From NCBI RefSeq assembly GCF_018446385.1, contig NC_055994.1, positions 51,028,143 through 51,092,142 of the forward strand: a DNA stretch of 64,000 nucleotides. The letters run 5' to 3'. The notes beneath the pieces were generated by a model. That model saw only the letters and a program-made list of their open reading frames with translations. It was not told where the DNA came from and did not search any database. The DNA comes from Zingiber officinale (taxonomy: Eukaryota > Streptophyta > Magnoliopsida > Zingiberales > Zingiberaceae). Below, one piece after another: positions 48,401-60,174 of the stretch (within the stretch, counting starts at the first letter, position 1; each line of letters opens with the position of its first letter). The translations under genes and the position numbers were made by a program.

Positions 48401-49925
48401 TGTAGGGATCTTATACATAAAACAATATATAACATAGCAGAAAAGGATCCCTCTAGAGATTCATGCGAATATGATATACTCCTTCTTGCTACTCTATCAA
48501 ATAGAATAGTTAACTTGTTGCGTGAATGATACTCCTGACAGCAACTTTGATTCTTCAGTAGATCTCAGCGCAATCAAAACGTCCGTGTCTCCACGATATC
48601 TACATGAACATGTTCCACATTTGTCGCACAAACTTAGATTTAGAAAAGAACCACCTTTTTTGTGCTAGCATGTTTGGGTGGTTTGACCAAGAGAAGAGGA
48701 GGAAGAAGATAAGCAAAAACCCTTACACGAAAATGCAATGCAAAAGGCCTTTTGTACTCATCCAATGAATACAAAAGGTTTTTGTCATTTGTTCTTGCTT
48801 TCTTTAATACTCCATTAACCTCTTTAAAGGACATTAATTCTCCTTCCATTAAGCTCTTTAATGGAAAATAATCCTTAGCGGTTGAGTCTAATCCATTGAA
48901 ACTAATTCAGATTAACTCAATCCAATGATCCAATGGTTGGATTCACTTGAGTCTAACTCCACTCAATCCAATAATCCAATAATTGGATTCAATTGAGTCT
49001 AAATCGGATTAGACTTAACCTTGTAATCTTAGGGCCAATCATATTTTAGTCAAATTAAAATAAACTCATTTCCAAATCAACATGTTCTTTGTGTGTAATC
49101 TAATAGGTTCTCATAACGTTGGAAATATATCTAAAATAATATTTAAGATACATAAGCAATGAGTGACATTTAATAATACATAATTGCTACTCAAGTGACA
49201 AGAATGTCGAGATCCAATTTAACCTTTCTGTGTCTATTATACTCTATGACTTGGTTCTTCTATTCTCGATATGTAGATTGATCAATAAGACATAGATCAT
49301 GTCATCCTCTTATCAATCGTTGTGTTTCTTAATCTCCAAGTAGACTCACTTAATCAAATAAGATCAATATCTCATATTGACTCATTTGATTATGGTCATG
49401 CATTTTAGTAGTCCTACATAATCAAGGGGTCCACAAATATCACTTTCGTAATATGGAAGGCATAGATCTTATCTACATCACTCGAAACCCTCCGCATAAC
49501 TTATTGCGTACCTTGTAATCGGTTTATAGTCTACCTTATTATAGGTGACGTTTGTCGATACCAAAGTACACAACTCTTTATATAAGGAACCATAGTGACT
49601 TTAGGTCTAAGGACTATTCATACTAATAGTCACTATGAGAATATTTATGACATCATATAACAATCTATGAAATATTCTTATGACAGGTTAATTCATCGAC
49701 TAAGAAATATTTTAATACGTATATAATGACATATGGCAAGATACTCACTAATTATGATCCAATCACAATTTCTCTCGTACTATGCATTATATTGTGGACT
49801 TTATTAATTTAATTTAAAATCAAATCATATACATAAAGAATGTACACTCAAATAGCGATTTTATTTTTCTAATAAATAGTACATTATATAAGATGATTAC
49901 CTCAGGACACCTCTCACATATAACA
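48401..49925 (-). repeat. 5' LTR of Copia C
   Basis: Plus strand runs TGTAGGGATCTTATAC to CACATATAACA, so the minus strand reads TGTTATATG...CCCTACA. About 1525 bp. A segment (49110-49165) is shared with the remnant beside RNase H at 26772-26825. No convincing target duplication was found. Confidence 0.65.
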
Positions 49926-50970
49926 CTAGCCTTGTTTGAGTTTGTAGTGGCGTTGCATCATTGAAACTTAAGCGTAGCAGAGTTTCTAAGTCGAAGATGT
50001 GCAGAATAGCTATTTGAATGTTGTCGTTGTTGTCGGAGCTTTGGCATGGAATGAAAGCAAAGAGGTGTCAATGGGATGATTGAAGCTACTGTTTGAAGCC
50101 TCTTTTAAAGATAATTCTCGGTGCCTAGACTAACCCCGGGCACCCCAGCTTGGCTTATTCGATCCTCCTCCATCAATGAGTTAGCCAACTCTAGATGCTG
50201 GGATCCCTTCCGAGCATCTAAACTGCTAACATGACACCATTTGTACAAAAGCTCTTCCGTTATAACTTTATCCCTTCCGAGAGCTTGGAAGATGACGTGC
50301 ACTGTCCAATCATGGCATGCCACCTCATCTCGACACAGGCTAGATTTTGAACCATCTGGGCACCTGAACCAATTTGGGGTGCCCGGTCCTCTGGTCGCTT
50401 AGATCCACTCTGAGCGTCCAGAATTACCTGTTTTCGGCCCGCTCTCATTTGTAGCTTCCTACATCACAATATTAGTACATACATAATAAAATTATAATGG
50501 ACAACTTTCTAACTGTTTAGTCTGAATTTTAGGTTTCTCGTGAAACGTTAGGTTAGGCCAATGCCTACTGCTCTCTTTTCAAGAGCACGTCCTCACCACT
50601 CCACTTGAGAGAGTTGTACTTGATGCCAAACTTTGGTTCACCTGATCTGTTTGATCTTTAGCTTAGCTTGATCTTGATCCTTGGGACTTTCCACTAGACC
50701 TCTAGTCCTTGACCCGTATAGATTTACTACCTAGTGTCCTCGACCCTCAAAACTTTTTATCCGATGTTCTCGATCTACTAAGACTTTCTGCCCAATCTCT
50801 CTTTTCATGACTTCTTTACCTTATCTCAACTAGGACTTCCTTGTCTAACCTCAACTAGGACTTCCTTGTAAACTTGATTAACCGAGCAAACCTTAAATAG
50901 ACTTAATTTTTAATATTTTACCAATATCAAAATTTATATTCGATCGTATGTGATACTTCTTACACCATCA
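49926..50970 (-). repeat. LTR K, right part
   Basis: Similar in order to the solo LTR 62538-63955: a block TGCCTACTGCTCTC...TCCTCACCACTCCACTTGA, then Leu/Asp-coding-like CTAGGACTTCC repeats, and an end at CTTACACCATCA matching CCCGCACCAACA. It starts mid-LTR against Copia C. The short frames in it are not genes. Confidence 0.7.
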
Positions 50971-51460
50971 TGAATCAACACAAAGAACATATATTTCGTC
51001 CTTCGTCCTCAATGAAAGAACCAAATTCCCAGCTCTAAAAGTCTCATGTTGCCAGGTCAAGTTAGTATTCTTGTGTTCACCTCTAAAGGATCCTAAAGCT
51101 TGGCATGCTGCTCGTGATTTAACTTGAAGGAACCAAAATTGGATCCTATCTGGCTTCCAAATTAGTAGTCTTCACCACACCACAAAGCTCTGATGAAACT
51201 CAAAAACAGCAAACTGTACCGATTTTAGATTGTACTAACTACATATAGATGCTAAAAATGTCAACATGACTCACATCACAATTATGTCACTACATAACGA
51301 GGATAAACTTGCAGAAGATAAATTTAGGTAACTTTTGCTGGTCCTCACTTCGCCTCCTCTAGCTTCAATCGGTCACATGTTCTTTGGCCAACTCTGCTTG
51401 AAGCTTTTGTCCTTCACTTGGGGAATGGGAAGATTTGTGACAATTGAACATGGGATTATG
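50971..51460. other. HMGR downstream flank, no gene seen
   Basis: About 490 bases lie between the end of LTR K and the HMGR stop codon. It should contain the 3' UTR and poly(A) site, but no canonical AATAAA was recognised on the minus strand. The short reading frames here overlap the HMGR end antisense and look like shadows. Confidence 0.5.
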
Positions 51461-54400
51461 TTAGAGGGCAACTTTCATGAGCTCTTTGCTGGATCGGTTG
51501 TATTTCATGTGGCTCCTTACGAGTTGACCTGCCGCGAGAGCAGAGAGAAGAGACAGTTCTCCAGCTAGAACAGCACCAGCCACAATGGTGGCCAGCAGCC
51601 TGGCATTGGCCCCAGGGGTCTCCAGGCTTGCACCCTTCACGCACAGAAGGTCCAAACAAGCAGCTTGAGAAGCCAGCTGAGTCCCACCACCCACAGTGCC
51701 CACCTGCAATACGCACAACACAACAGCAACAAGAACTCAGTTGTGACCAATTGCAGCTAAGTTCAATTATTTTTCATTGCTTTCGTTGCCTGGCATAAGA
51801 TGACACCCGTCTATCACCTGGAAAAGGAAAGAGACCAACTTTTTTGTAGAATAAGATGAGACAAGTGAGAAGGCTGGTTCGGACTAAAAGCTCATGATGT
51901 GTAGAATAGATCCAATTGAGGTTATTCAACATGCATTCATGGATAAACTCAGATCTAAAAATAAAACTGTTGGACAAATAATGATTTTGATTCAGATGAA
52001 ATTTTTTTTTAGTGACCTTGTTAAAAAGACGAACTCCTTGGACCACCGTGATAAGGATGAGAGTAATAAAGGTGTAGCAGAATAGTCTCATGTTACGTAT
52101 GAATCCTAATTGAAGCCATCAATCTTATAATGAAGTGGAAGCCAAGTGAAATTGAGTCAAGTGGTGAAGCATCAGACCAACTGTTATTGCTAGAAATATT
52201 GAGCCAATTTAAGAACCAATTGTAGCACAAGAAAAATAAACCATCACATAACAGAATACTACTGAATCTTGATTCTATGTGATATTTTCACCATCCTCAT
52301 GAAAAATCTCTATACATCTATGAATTTCAACTTATCACACACAACGTACTGGGAGCATTTACTAAGTTAAGAGTATGTGGATCAATTCAGGAATAAAAAG
52401 GTAAAATGAGTTTAACTGATGAACTAATTGAAAGACGAGGATTACCTCAATGGATGGCATAGTCACGGATACATGGAGATCCTTTCCATCATTCACAGCT
52501 TCCATCATGGTGATGCAGTGTGAACTCTCAATATTTTGAGCAGGATCTTGGCCAGTGGCAATGAATACAGCAGAGACAATATTGCTGGCATGAGCGTTAA
52601 ACCCTCCAAGAGCTCCAGCAACTGCAGACCCAGCAAGGTTCTTAATCATGTTAAGTTCAACCAACGCTGGTACATTGGTCTTAAGAACCTTCTTTACCAC
52701 CTCCTCTTTGATAATTGCCTCACAAACCACAGATTTACCCCGGCCTTCGATCCAATTTACAGCAGCTGGTTTCTTGTCCGAGCAGTAATTACCTAGAGAG
52801 AGAGAGAGAACAAAACTCAAACACACCATGCTAATAAAAGGATGGGATTTTATGTGTTGTTTGTGATGGTCAGGAAAAGCAAAGCTGACTTGTCCTAGTC
52901 AACTTTGCACCACGTGATTTATGTGTTTACATCCATCCCTCAATTATGGGTGTACTCCAAAAAGGATTGAATTGCAACATTGCATCTAGTCCATGTGATC
53001 CAATAAGTTTCTTCTATTATAATATATAGAACTAACACGAATTAATCAAACAACTGACTCTGAATTTTTCAATGGAAAAGTAATAACATCATCCCATGAA
53101 TACAACAAGCTATAAGTCCCTACCATTTGGAATTGGAGAAATTTTCAATACATTAGGCAAAATTTAACTATGGTGTCAAAAAAATCAGTGCAAAGGTTAA
53201 ACTCTGATAGGTGAAGATAATTTTCTTATCTAGCATGGAACAGAGAATATGAAAATTACATCATACATAATGAATTCAAAGTGACATAATTATTGAAAGA
53301 AACATAAGAAGTCTCATGTACAGCTGAATTATCATTCTAAAAACTGAAACTGATAGGGTCTTTTGAAATGGAAAGTTCTCCTAAATCAAGCTATAAGAAA
53401 TTGTTTTGATGACCAAATCTATCTGGTGTTTTGGTTAAGGGATCATCGAATAGGAGCGTCCTAATGTCTAGTGTGTGAATACACTGGCAGAGGGATGGAT
53501 CAAGTAGGACAAAGAAGCTCACCGGAAATTGCAATTACTTCCATTCCTGGGAAGTCTCCAAGAAGATAGTCCAACACATTTTGCATGCCCTTGGAGACCA
53601 TATTCATACCCATGGCATCTCCTGTGCTGCAACTGAATCTCATATAAAGGTTCCTCCCAGCCAGTGCACATTTGATATCCTGAAGCTTGGCAAATCTGCT
53701 TGATCTGTAGATGTTCATGCACGTTGAAAATAAATCAGATTGTTATTCAAAAAAGTGAAAATCACACAATTATTTACATTTCAGGAGTAATTGTGGACTA
53801 TATTGGAAAATTATAACCTTTAATCTTGTTTTTTCTTGAGTTTAATTTCAATGTTCAGATGAAAGAGACTACAAATCAAAAATGACATTTTATTAACTAC
53901 AAAGAAGCAACAGATAAATGATGTCAAGAACGTAGATTGATAATCACTAAAGAAGAAACAGACAGGGAATATGGATCTCAGAATACAATTGAGAGTTGTA
54001 ACAAACATCATAACTTGGGGCAAAATCAGATAAGTTAGAAATCGTTTTCAGCAGAATGATGGGAGTCAATTAATAAAAGAAAGAATTAAGAAACTAACGT
54101 TTTAACGAACAGCAAACCATGCCTACGATTCTCATAGATCCCTATTTGCGAATGAAGAGTTGAAGGAGAAAAAGAAGGATTACTTGTTAAACACGAGGGA
54201 TATCGTTTCGAAATTGTTGGGCGCCTCCAAAAAGGCTTTGAGCTCTGCAGCACGGCTGGCCGACGGTAGCCTCACTATTGGAGCTCGCGTCATACCATCC
54301 CTCAGCACGATTCCGGTAGCTCCTCCAGACTCTGCGATGGCCTTACAACCCCTGTTGGTGCTCGCCACTAGGCACCCCTCGGTGGTGGCCATGGGCACAT

Positions 54401-55100
54401 AGTACCTCGTCCCATCCAGCACCAGTGGCCCGGCGATCCCCACCGGAAGCTGCACGTACCCTACAGGGAGCTCGCAGCACTGTCCGAATATGGACCCGTA
54501 ATCGAATCCGTCAAGAGGAAGCCCCTCAAGGTCCTTCCCGGTAGTCCGCCGAAGCGCCTCTCGCCTGATCCCTGCTGCTCTCCGACAATCGCCCAGCTTG
54601 GTCTCAAGAACGTAGGATGGTGTCTTTCCCGTGATGACGGAGGAAATGAGCTCCTCGTCGTCAGGGTTGGGATCCGGCATTTCCTCAAGGGAGGAGGCGG
54701 AGCAGAGGAGCGTGCAAGGCACAGGAACTGGGGATGAAGGGGCCTCCGCGGAGTTAGAGAGGAGGAAATCGTCCTCCTCGTCGTTCGAGGATACGATGGA
54801 CTGGACGAAAGCGATGCCAAAGAAGCTGAAGAGGTAGATGAGGGACGCGACGAGACCGACGATGGCGACGATCTCGGCGAGGCCAACGCCGTGGAGCGGG
54901 GAAGAGAGGCGGAGCTCCTCGCGCCACCGGCGCATAAGGAAGACGAGGGAGGCGGCGAAGAGAGCGGCGAAAAGGAGGTTGGTATAGCGGATCGGGAGAG
55001 GGAGGGCGTCGGAGGCCTGCACGGGGGCGGCTGGGGCGGGGATGTGAGTCTTGGCGGAGGCGGAGACGGAGCTAAGAGGAAGCCGACGACGGAGGTACAT
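51461..55100 (-). CDS. HMGR: 3-hydroxy-3-methylglutaryl-CoA reductase, four exons
   Basis: Reduces HMG-CoA to mevalonate with NADPH, the committed step of the cytosolic isoprenoid (mevalonate) pathway, at the ER membrane. Exons on the minus strand: 55100-54184, 53704-53523, 52792-52446 and 51703-51461 (stop TAA 51463-51461). All introns are GT-AG and the splices keep frame, giving 562 residues, the usual plant length. Two membrane helices lie at about residues 38-57 and 75-99, followed by a variable acidic linker. Family motifs are [10 protein letters not shown] (210-219), TTEG (Glu241), GDAMGMNM (334-341), DKKPAA (Lys373), GQDPAQN (Asp449), GTVGGGT (484-490) and SHMKYN (His547), so all four catalytic residues are present. 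The Ser-Ser after that His is the plant kinase-control position. I chose the ATG at 55100, which gives the family-like MYLRRR start; an in-frame upstream ATG at 55205 sits almost on the TATA box. Exon 1 is GC-rich. It is the only intact host gene seen here. Confidence 0.97.
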
Positions 55101-55208
55101 GGTGGTGAAGAAAGAGGCAAGGGTTTCGCGCGCAACGCTTCGCCCCAGCCGGAAATTAGATTGCAGAAAAGGGAGGAAACTGCAGAGAGTAGATGATTCC
55201 AGCAAAGC

Positions 55209-55216
55209 AATTTATA
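55209..55216 (-). promoter_or_regulatory. TATA box of HMGR
   Basis: TATAAATT on the minus strand lies about 110 nt upstream of the chosen HMGR start codon. A normal 25-35 nt spacing would give a 5' leader of about 80 nt. Inferred from position and sequence only. Confidence 0.6.
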
Positions 55217-56149
55217 GAATTAAACACAGAGCATTTGTTTTCGTTGCGGAAAAAAAGAAAACTACTTCTATTTTCGAAAATGACGGAAACAGTACGAAGT
55301 AACTTGAATGTGTATGTAATCACTTAATAAAATAGTTTGTTTCTTCAATTAGTTCTGTTTATTTATATGAGGACGAAAAAAATTCACGGTAAAAAAATTT
55401 TCTCAACTTATTTCACATTAAAAAAATGAATTGCTCTTTTTTATTTCGACAATTTACTAAAAGGCATAATTTATATATTATATTTATCAAAAAAGCGTAA
55501 GATAGTAATTTATACTAAAAAATGTAGAGACCAAAAATTAAATTTCTAGTTTACCCCTTCCAACCTCTTATTTTCAATCATCATCTTCTAAAGCATCCAA
55601 GCTACAAATTGAATTAAAAATTATTATATGATTCGGATGCACGTCCTTTCAACGCCTCTCTCTCCATCTCTCTACCTAGTTTTATAAATACGAAATAAAT
55701 ATGAACCTCCTTCGCTTGTCATTCCTTGTCGTGCTGATTGGTGGGATTGCAAAAGACCAATTAAGATTTAGTGATCCGTAAGAGTTTCAAAAGGAGTTCA
55801 AAGGATAACATTTAAGGGCGTCAATGTTGAAGGATAAACTTCTAGCAAGAGTGAAATTAATAGAAGAATACAGTTAAAGATTTAGTAATTTATGTATAGA
55901 TTTATTACTGTAAAATAGGGTACTGATGTAAAAAAAAAAGTTATAGTTTTGTTACAAAGGGAGATGACAAAAATCGTGTTTATGGTTTCATTGGATATTT
56001 GTGGAATAAATATTCAACAACACCTGTAATATAATCTACTCCAATACATGCAATATGATCTACTCCAATACATAATCAATTTGCAAGGTGCTTCACTATA
56101 ATGCTAGGTTTCAGCTAGACCTTGCTCCTACATTTTAGTTTAGTATGGT
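55217..56149. other. HMGR upstream region, no gene seen
   Basis: AT-rich DNA upstream of HMGR. I see no convincing reading frame or transposon end. Any proximal promoter elements other than the TATA box would be here, but none could be named with confidence. Confidence 0.5.
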
Positions 56150-56640
56150 AGGTATCAGGACGTTGGGCCTGATATGAGATCATATCATACCCACTTTCTG
56201 CCTTGATCAAAAGTTTGGTTTGATATCATATCTACCTTCTATCTCGCTCAACCCTACATAGTGATTGGGAGTTTGCATAAATCTAATTATCGTTGCTCCA
56301 TCAATGTGTTTATACCAAAAAGCACTTATCGACCCAAAATTATTTGATTACACTCATTTAACGTGTTGTTAGGTTCTATGGTTGTAAAGAATTAAATTGT
56401 GCTAACCATTTTTTATTTAGGCCTCTCATTTTCTCAGTGGTGCTCCTAGTTTACAAGAATTTTCTGATTCAATGTGGGCCTGATATTAGATGATATCAGG
56501 TCCACGATGGGCCTAATATCATACCATATCAGGCACACGATGGGCCTAATATCATACCATATCAGACCCACGATGGGTCTGATATCATACCATATCAGGA
56601 CGATCATGGGCTTGATATGGGATCATATCAGGTCCAACGT
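56150..56640. repeat. Palindrome array GGCCTGATAT...ATATCAGGCCC, left
   Basis: One unit at about 56165 and four or five more between 56476 and 56635, each an imperfect palindrome of about 28 bases with a purine/pyrimidine centre (GGGCCTGATAT, then ATATCAGGCCC), separated by short ACGATG-like linkers. They flank the mudrA fragment on its left. Confidence 0.8.
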
Positions 56641-56899
56641 TATGTTTGGTTAAAACTTTGCATTTACATCATAAACAGTTTTTCCTTGCTTAACCCTTCC
56701 TAGTGGTTGGAATTATGCAAAATTACAAAAATCATAGGCTCATATCAGTCGAATTGTATCACAACCAATGGTAAATTATGAAAATCTAATAGGTACATAA
56801 TATACTTCATCTTTGATAAATTTGTATGTACAACATCACTTGATTATGTAGTTGCAAATTAACTAAATTAGTTTGTAATTTATTTATCAGGAACGATTA
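56641..56899. other. AT-rich spacer before mudrA remnant
   Basis: No gene or element end recognised. Confidence 0.4.
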
Positions 56900-57950
56900 T
56901 ATAACTGAAGAAATTCTCTCTGAAATATAAAATACGCTTGATACAAATTCTAGCATTGGACATGGAGCTCATGTAGGAGGATTATCCATAACAAATATTC
57001 CATCGTCTTTGGAGTATAGTGGGGTGTCTAACACAAATAGAAATAGAAACAGTAATTTCACATTTAATCTAAATGAAGAAGCAAGTATTCAAAAGATGAG
57101 GTTCTGAATCCTTGTACAACACTTGGTGATTACTTTGAGCCTACTTGGAGTGAGGAGGAAGGGTATTATACCCGAATTGGAGAGGAATTACAATGTAATA
57201 CAGATGTACAAGAATTCTTAGCTGATGATATGCAGATTGAATAATATGAAATTTCTCCAGAGCAGTATAGTGACTTAGAGGAGGAGTTACTAATAGCTAA
57301 TGATACATATATTCTAAATTCTCGATTGCTCCAAAGGTTGATTGAAGAGGCAACAAAAGAGCATGAATTTTATGTTGGACAGATTTTTTCATCTCGACAA
57401 GAGTTCAAGAATGCACTTGTGAAACATGTCATGGTTAAACATATGAGATATAACCAAGTTGACACTCGAAAAAATAAAGTAAAAGTCATCTGCTTCAATC
57501 AACCATGTACATGGAAAGTAGTTGGGGGGAGGGGGGATGTAGAGTTCATTGTTACGAAATATATAAAGGAACACCAATGTGGCACCATTAGGGAAAGTGT
57601 TGATCATCAAGCATCATCTTCTGCCTTTGTAGTGTCTTTTGTTGAAAAGCAATTTCTTCCTAATGAATAGTACAAGCCAAGTATGATTATATCAGATATA
57701 AAAAGCTAGGTTTGAAGTGACCATATCATACAGAAAAGCATACATAGCTCGAGAGAAAGCGATGAAGAAAGTTGTTGGAGATTATGACCAAGCATATAGA
57801 GATCTTCCACTATATCTGCGTGAGTTAAGAGTTAGGGATCCTGAAACCTATGTGGCACTACACAGGAATGGGGATAATCAGTTCCAACGTTGTTTTTGTC
57901 TCTGCATTTCAATTCAACAAGTAGGGGTTGTTAATTTCAAAGTTATGTAA
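56900..57950 (+). pseudogene. Mutator-like (MULE) transposase fragment
   Basis: DNA-transposon transposase remnant. The frame 57326-57670 has GQIFSSRQEFKNALVKHVMV, then KHMRYNQVDTRKNKVKVIC, CTWKVVGGRG and VTKYIKEHQCGTIRE, the MuDR N-terminal DNA-binding-type domain. After a stop, frame 57717-57950 gives YRKAYIAREKAMKKVVGDY, LPLYLRELRVRDPETYVAL and FQRCF, the segment just before the catalytic core. The DDE core and the rest are absent. Acidic upstream sequence (57080-57320) reads like the usual mudrA N-terminus but has stops. No intact terminal inverted repeats identified. Confidence 0.85.
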
Positions 57951-58032
57951 ATATGTTTTAAACAATAACTAAGTTAAAACTTAGACAAAATGATTGTTGT
58001 TATGCTTGAAAGAAAAATAAAATTGGACACCA

Positions 58033-58462
58033 GTTGTCGTTCATTGAATACAAATAAGGTGCACTGTTCCATGTCAAATGACACGAAGCAAGAACTTCTT
58101 ATACAAGGTATATAAATAAGTCTTGTCACCATATATATCATCTACCCTTTCAAACTTTCATAGGGAACCTGATTTCAAGTAAATCCAAGTAGCGTAGGAT
58201 CATCAATGGATTTTAGTCAAAACCCACTGATGGACCTAGACACCTCTGATTGGACTCATTCAAAGTCTGGTTAGATTCTGGTATTGCAAGGACTCCAACG
58301 GTGCTATCCATCACTGATGTACAACTCTCTAAGGGTGGTTGCATGGTCTGAAAAAATTTCAACCTCATATTGGAACTGATATGATATCATATCAAGCCCA
58401 ACATGGGCCTGATATGAGACCATATCAGGCCCAACGTGGGCCTGATAGGTTTCAAAAGATTT
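58033..58462. repeat. Direct duplication, copy 1
   Basis: Aligns with 58875-59404 at an offset of about 842 bases. Both copies start GTTGTYGTTCATTGAATAC, include CTGATTTCAAGTAAATCC and ACCTCTGATTGGACTCAT, and end in the GGCCTGATAT palindromes followed by ATAGGTTTCAAAAGATTT. Confidence 0.88.
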
Positions 58463-58874
58463 GATACTATCTTTCCCTTTTATAACCTAAAAATGTGCTA
58501 TCATGGGTTTAAAGTCAACAGCGTGGGGAGTAAAATATAACTAATAATATTGGAACATAGCTTTAATCTCTGCCTAAGTTTTTGACTTAAAAATAAAATG
58601 ACGGGTGTTGGTTCTCGTAACTTAAAAGGTGTGCATTAAAATCCATAGCTCCACCTCTCTCAAAGCTTCCTACAGAACGAGAATTTGAAGAAAATCAATA
58701 CCCTAAAAAAAAAAGGAGTAATATGTAGAATAAAATAAATCGATACAATGAGCTAAAGAAATTGTAATTTTGAATAACTACAAAAACTTTAGATAAAATA
58801 AGAATATTAATATATATATATACATATATATATAAATGTATATATTAACTAATATTAAAGCTTCTCCTCTCTCG
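58463..58874. other. Spacer between the two duplicated copies
   Basis: AT-rich, with a TA microsatellite at about 58812-58846. No gene seen. Confidence 0.45.
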
Positions 58875-59404
58875 GTTGTTGTTCATTGAATACAAATAAG
58901 CTTCACATGTTTTGTGTCAAATGGCACGGAGCAAGAACTTCTTATCCAAAGTGTATAACTAAGTTTTGTCACCATATATATCATCTCCCCTCTCAAACCT
59001 TTATAGGGAATCTGATTTCAAGTAAATCCAAGTAGTGTAAGACCATCAGTGATTTTTGGTCAAAATCCACTGATGGATCTAGACACCTCTGATTGGACTC
59101 ATCCAAAGTCTGGTTAGAATATGATATTGCAAGGACTCCAACAGTGCAATCCATTACTGATGTACAACTCTCTAGGGGTGGTTGCATGGTCTAAAAAAAT
59201 TTCAATGCCATATTGGGCCTGATATGGTATCATATCAGGCCCAATGTGGGACTGATATGAGACCATATCAGGCCCAACCTAGGCCTGATATAAAACGATA
59301 TCAGGTCCAATGTGGGCCTGATATTAGACCATATTAGGCCCAACGTGGGCCTGATATGAGACCATATCAGGCCCAACATGGGCATGATAGGTTTCAAAAG
59401 ATTT
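58875..59404. repeat. Direct duplication, copy 2, with longer palindrome array
   Basis: Same order as copy 1, but its palindrome end (59208-59396) has about five units against two in copy 1, indicating change of copy number after duplication. The 59187-58993 reading frame is a shadow. Confidence 0.88.
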
Positions 59405-59558
59405 TTATAATATTAAAGAATGTAATATTAAATATCCAAATTAATTTTTTTATTTCAATGTGCTAACACTAAAATCACAAATTAAATAAAAATATAATTG
59501 CATAATAAAAATATGTGATATATCAAGCCCATGTTTCATTCAAAGCAAAAGCTCGCAC
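59405..59558. other. Spacer before LTR H
   Basis: AT-rich, nothing recognised. Confidence 0.4.
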
Positions 59559-59682
59559 TGTAACACCCATAGGATCCCTAGAAATTTTACATGAATTTAT
59601 GCATGATTAAATAGGTTTCATGTGGATTCTTCTTTAAAATAATAAAATAAAAAGAACCAAAAAGAGACATGACCAAGGATTG

Positions 59683-59752
59683 AACCTTGGATCTCTTAGT
59701 AAGTGGTTCCATGTTATAACCAGTAGCCCCAGCAGGGGTGTGCTGATATGAA
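59683..59752 (-). other. Antisense tRNA-like module in LTR H
   Basis: Minus strand: CTACTGGTTATAACATGG, then CCAAGGTTCAATCCTTGG, a perfect T-arm-type stem with B box. Corresponds in position and strand to the modules of D, F and G. Confidence 0.55.
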
Positions 59753-60174
59753 AAGAGGGAAATTATGGTTAAATGTAAGGAAAGTGAAGGTTCTCTTCAC
59801 TAAGAAGGAGAAGTCCAAGTTTCCTTCTTCTTCTTACAATGAAAAGAGAGTTTTTACTTTATCCCTTCATTTAGGATGAGTAAAAGAAAAGGGAAGGAAA
59901 AATTCATTTTTTCTTCTTCCTTTCATTTGGAATAAAAGGAGAAAAGGAAAGAGAAAATTTCATTTTCTTTTCTTCCTCCTCCCTCCTCCTCTCCACCGAA
60001 ACCAAGCTCCTTCTTCCTCACCATTGTCGAACCAAGCAAAAAGATTTTCTCTCTAGGAAAAGTTTCACAAGCAAGGTTACTTCTCTTCGAGAATTAAGCG
60101 AGAGATGTAAGTATTCCCCCTCACCTGCAGTACAAGTAGTCTCCTACGTTTTCTATGCTTAAAATGTTTTGAAA

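Noticed and set aside
51335..51568. 77-residue plus-strand frame at the HMGR 3' end
   Set aside because: Antisense shadow over the last exon and 3' flank.
55101..55205. Upstream in-frame ATG extending HMGR by 35 residues
   Set aside because: It lies within a few bases of the TATA box, so it is unlikely to be transcribed, and the extension does not resemble plant HMGR N-termini.
54461..55210. 249-residue Ser/Pro-rich frame on the same strand as HMGR exon 1
   Set aside because: Alternative frame of the GC-rich HMGR exon 1.
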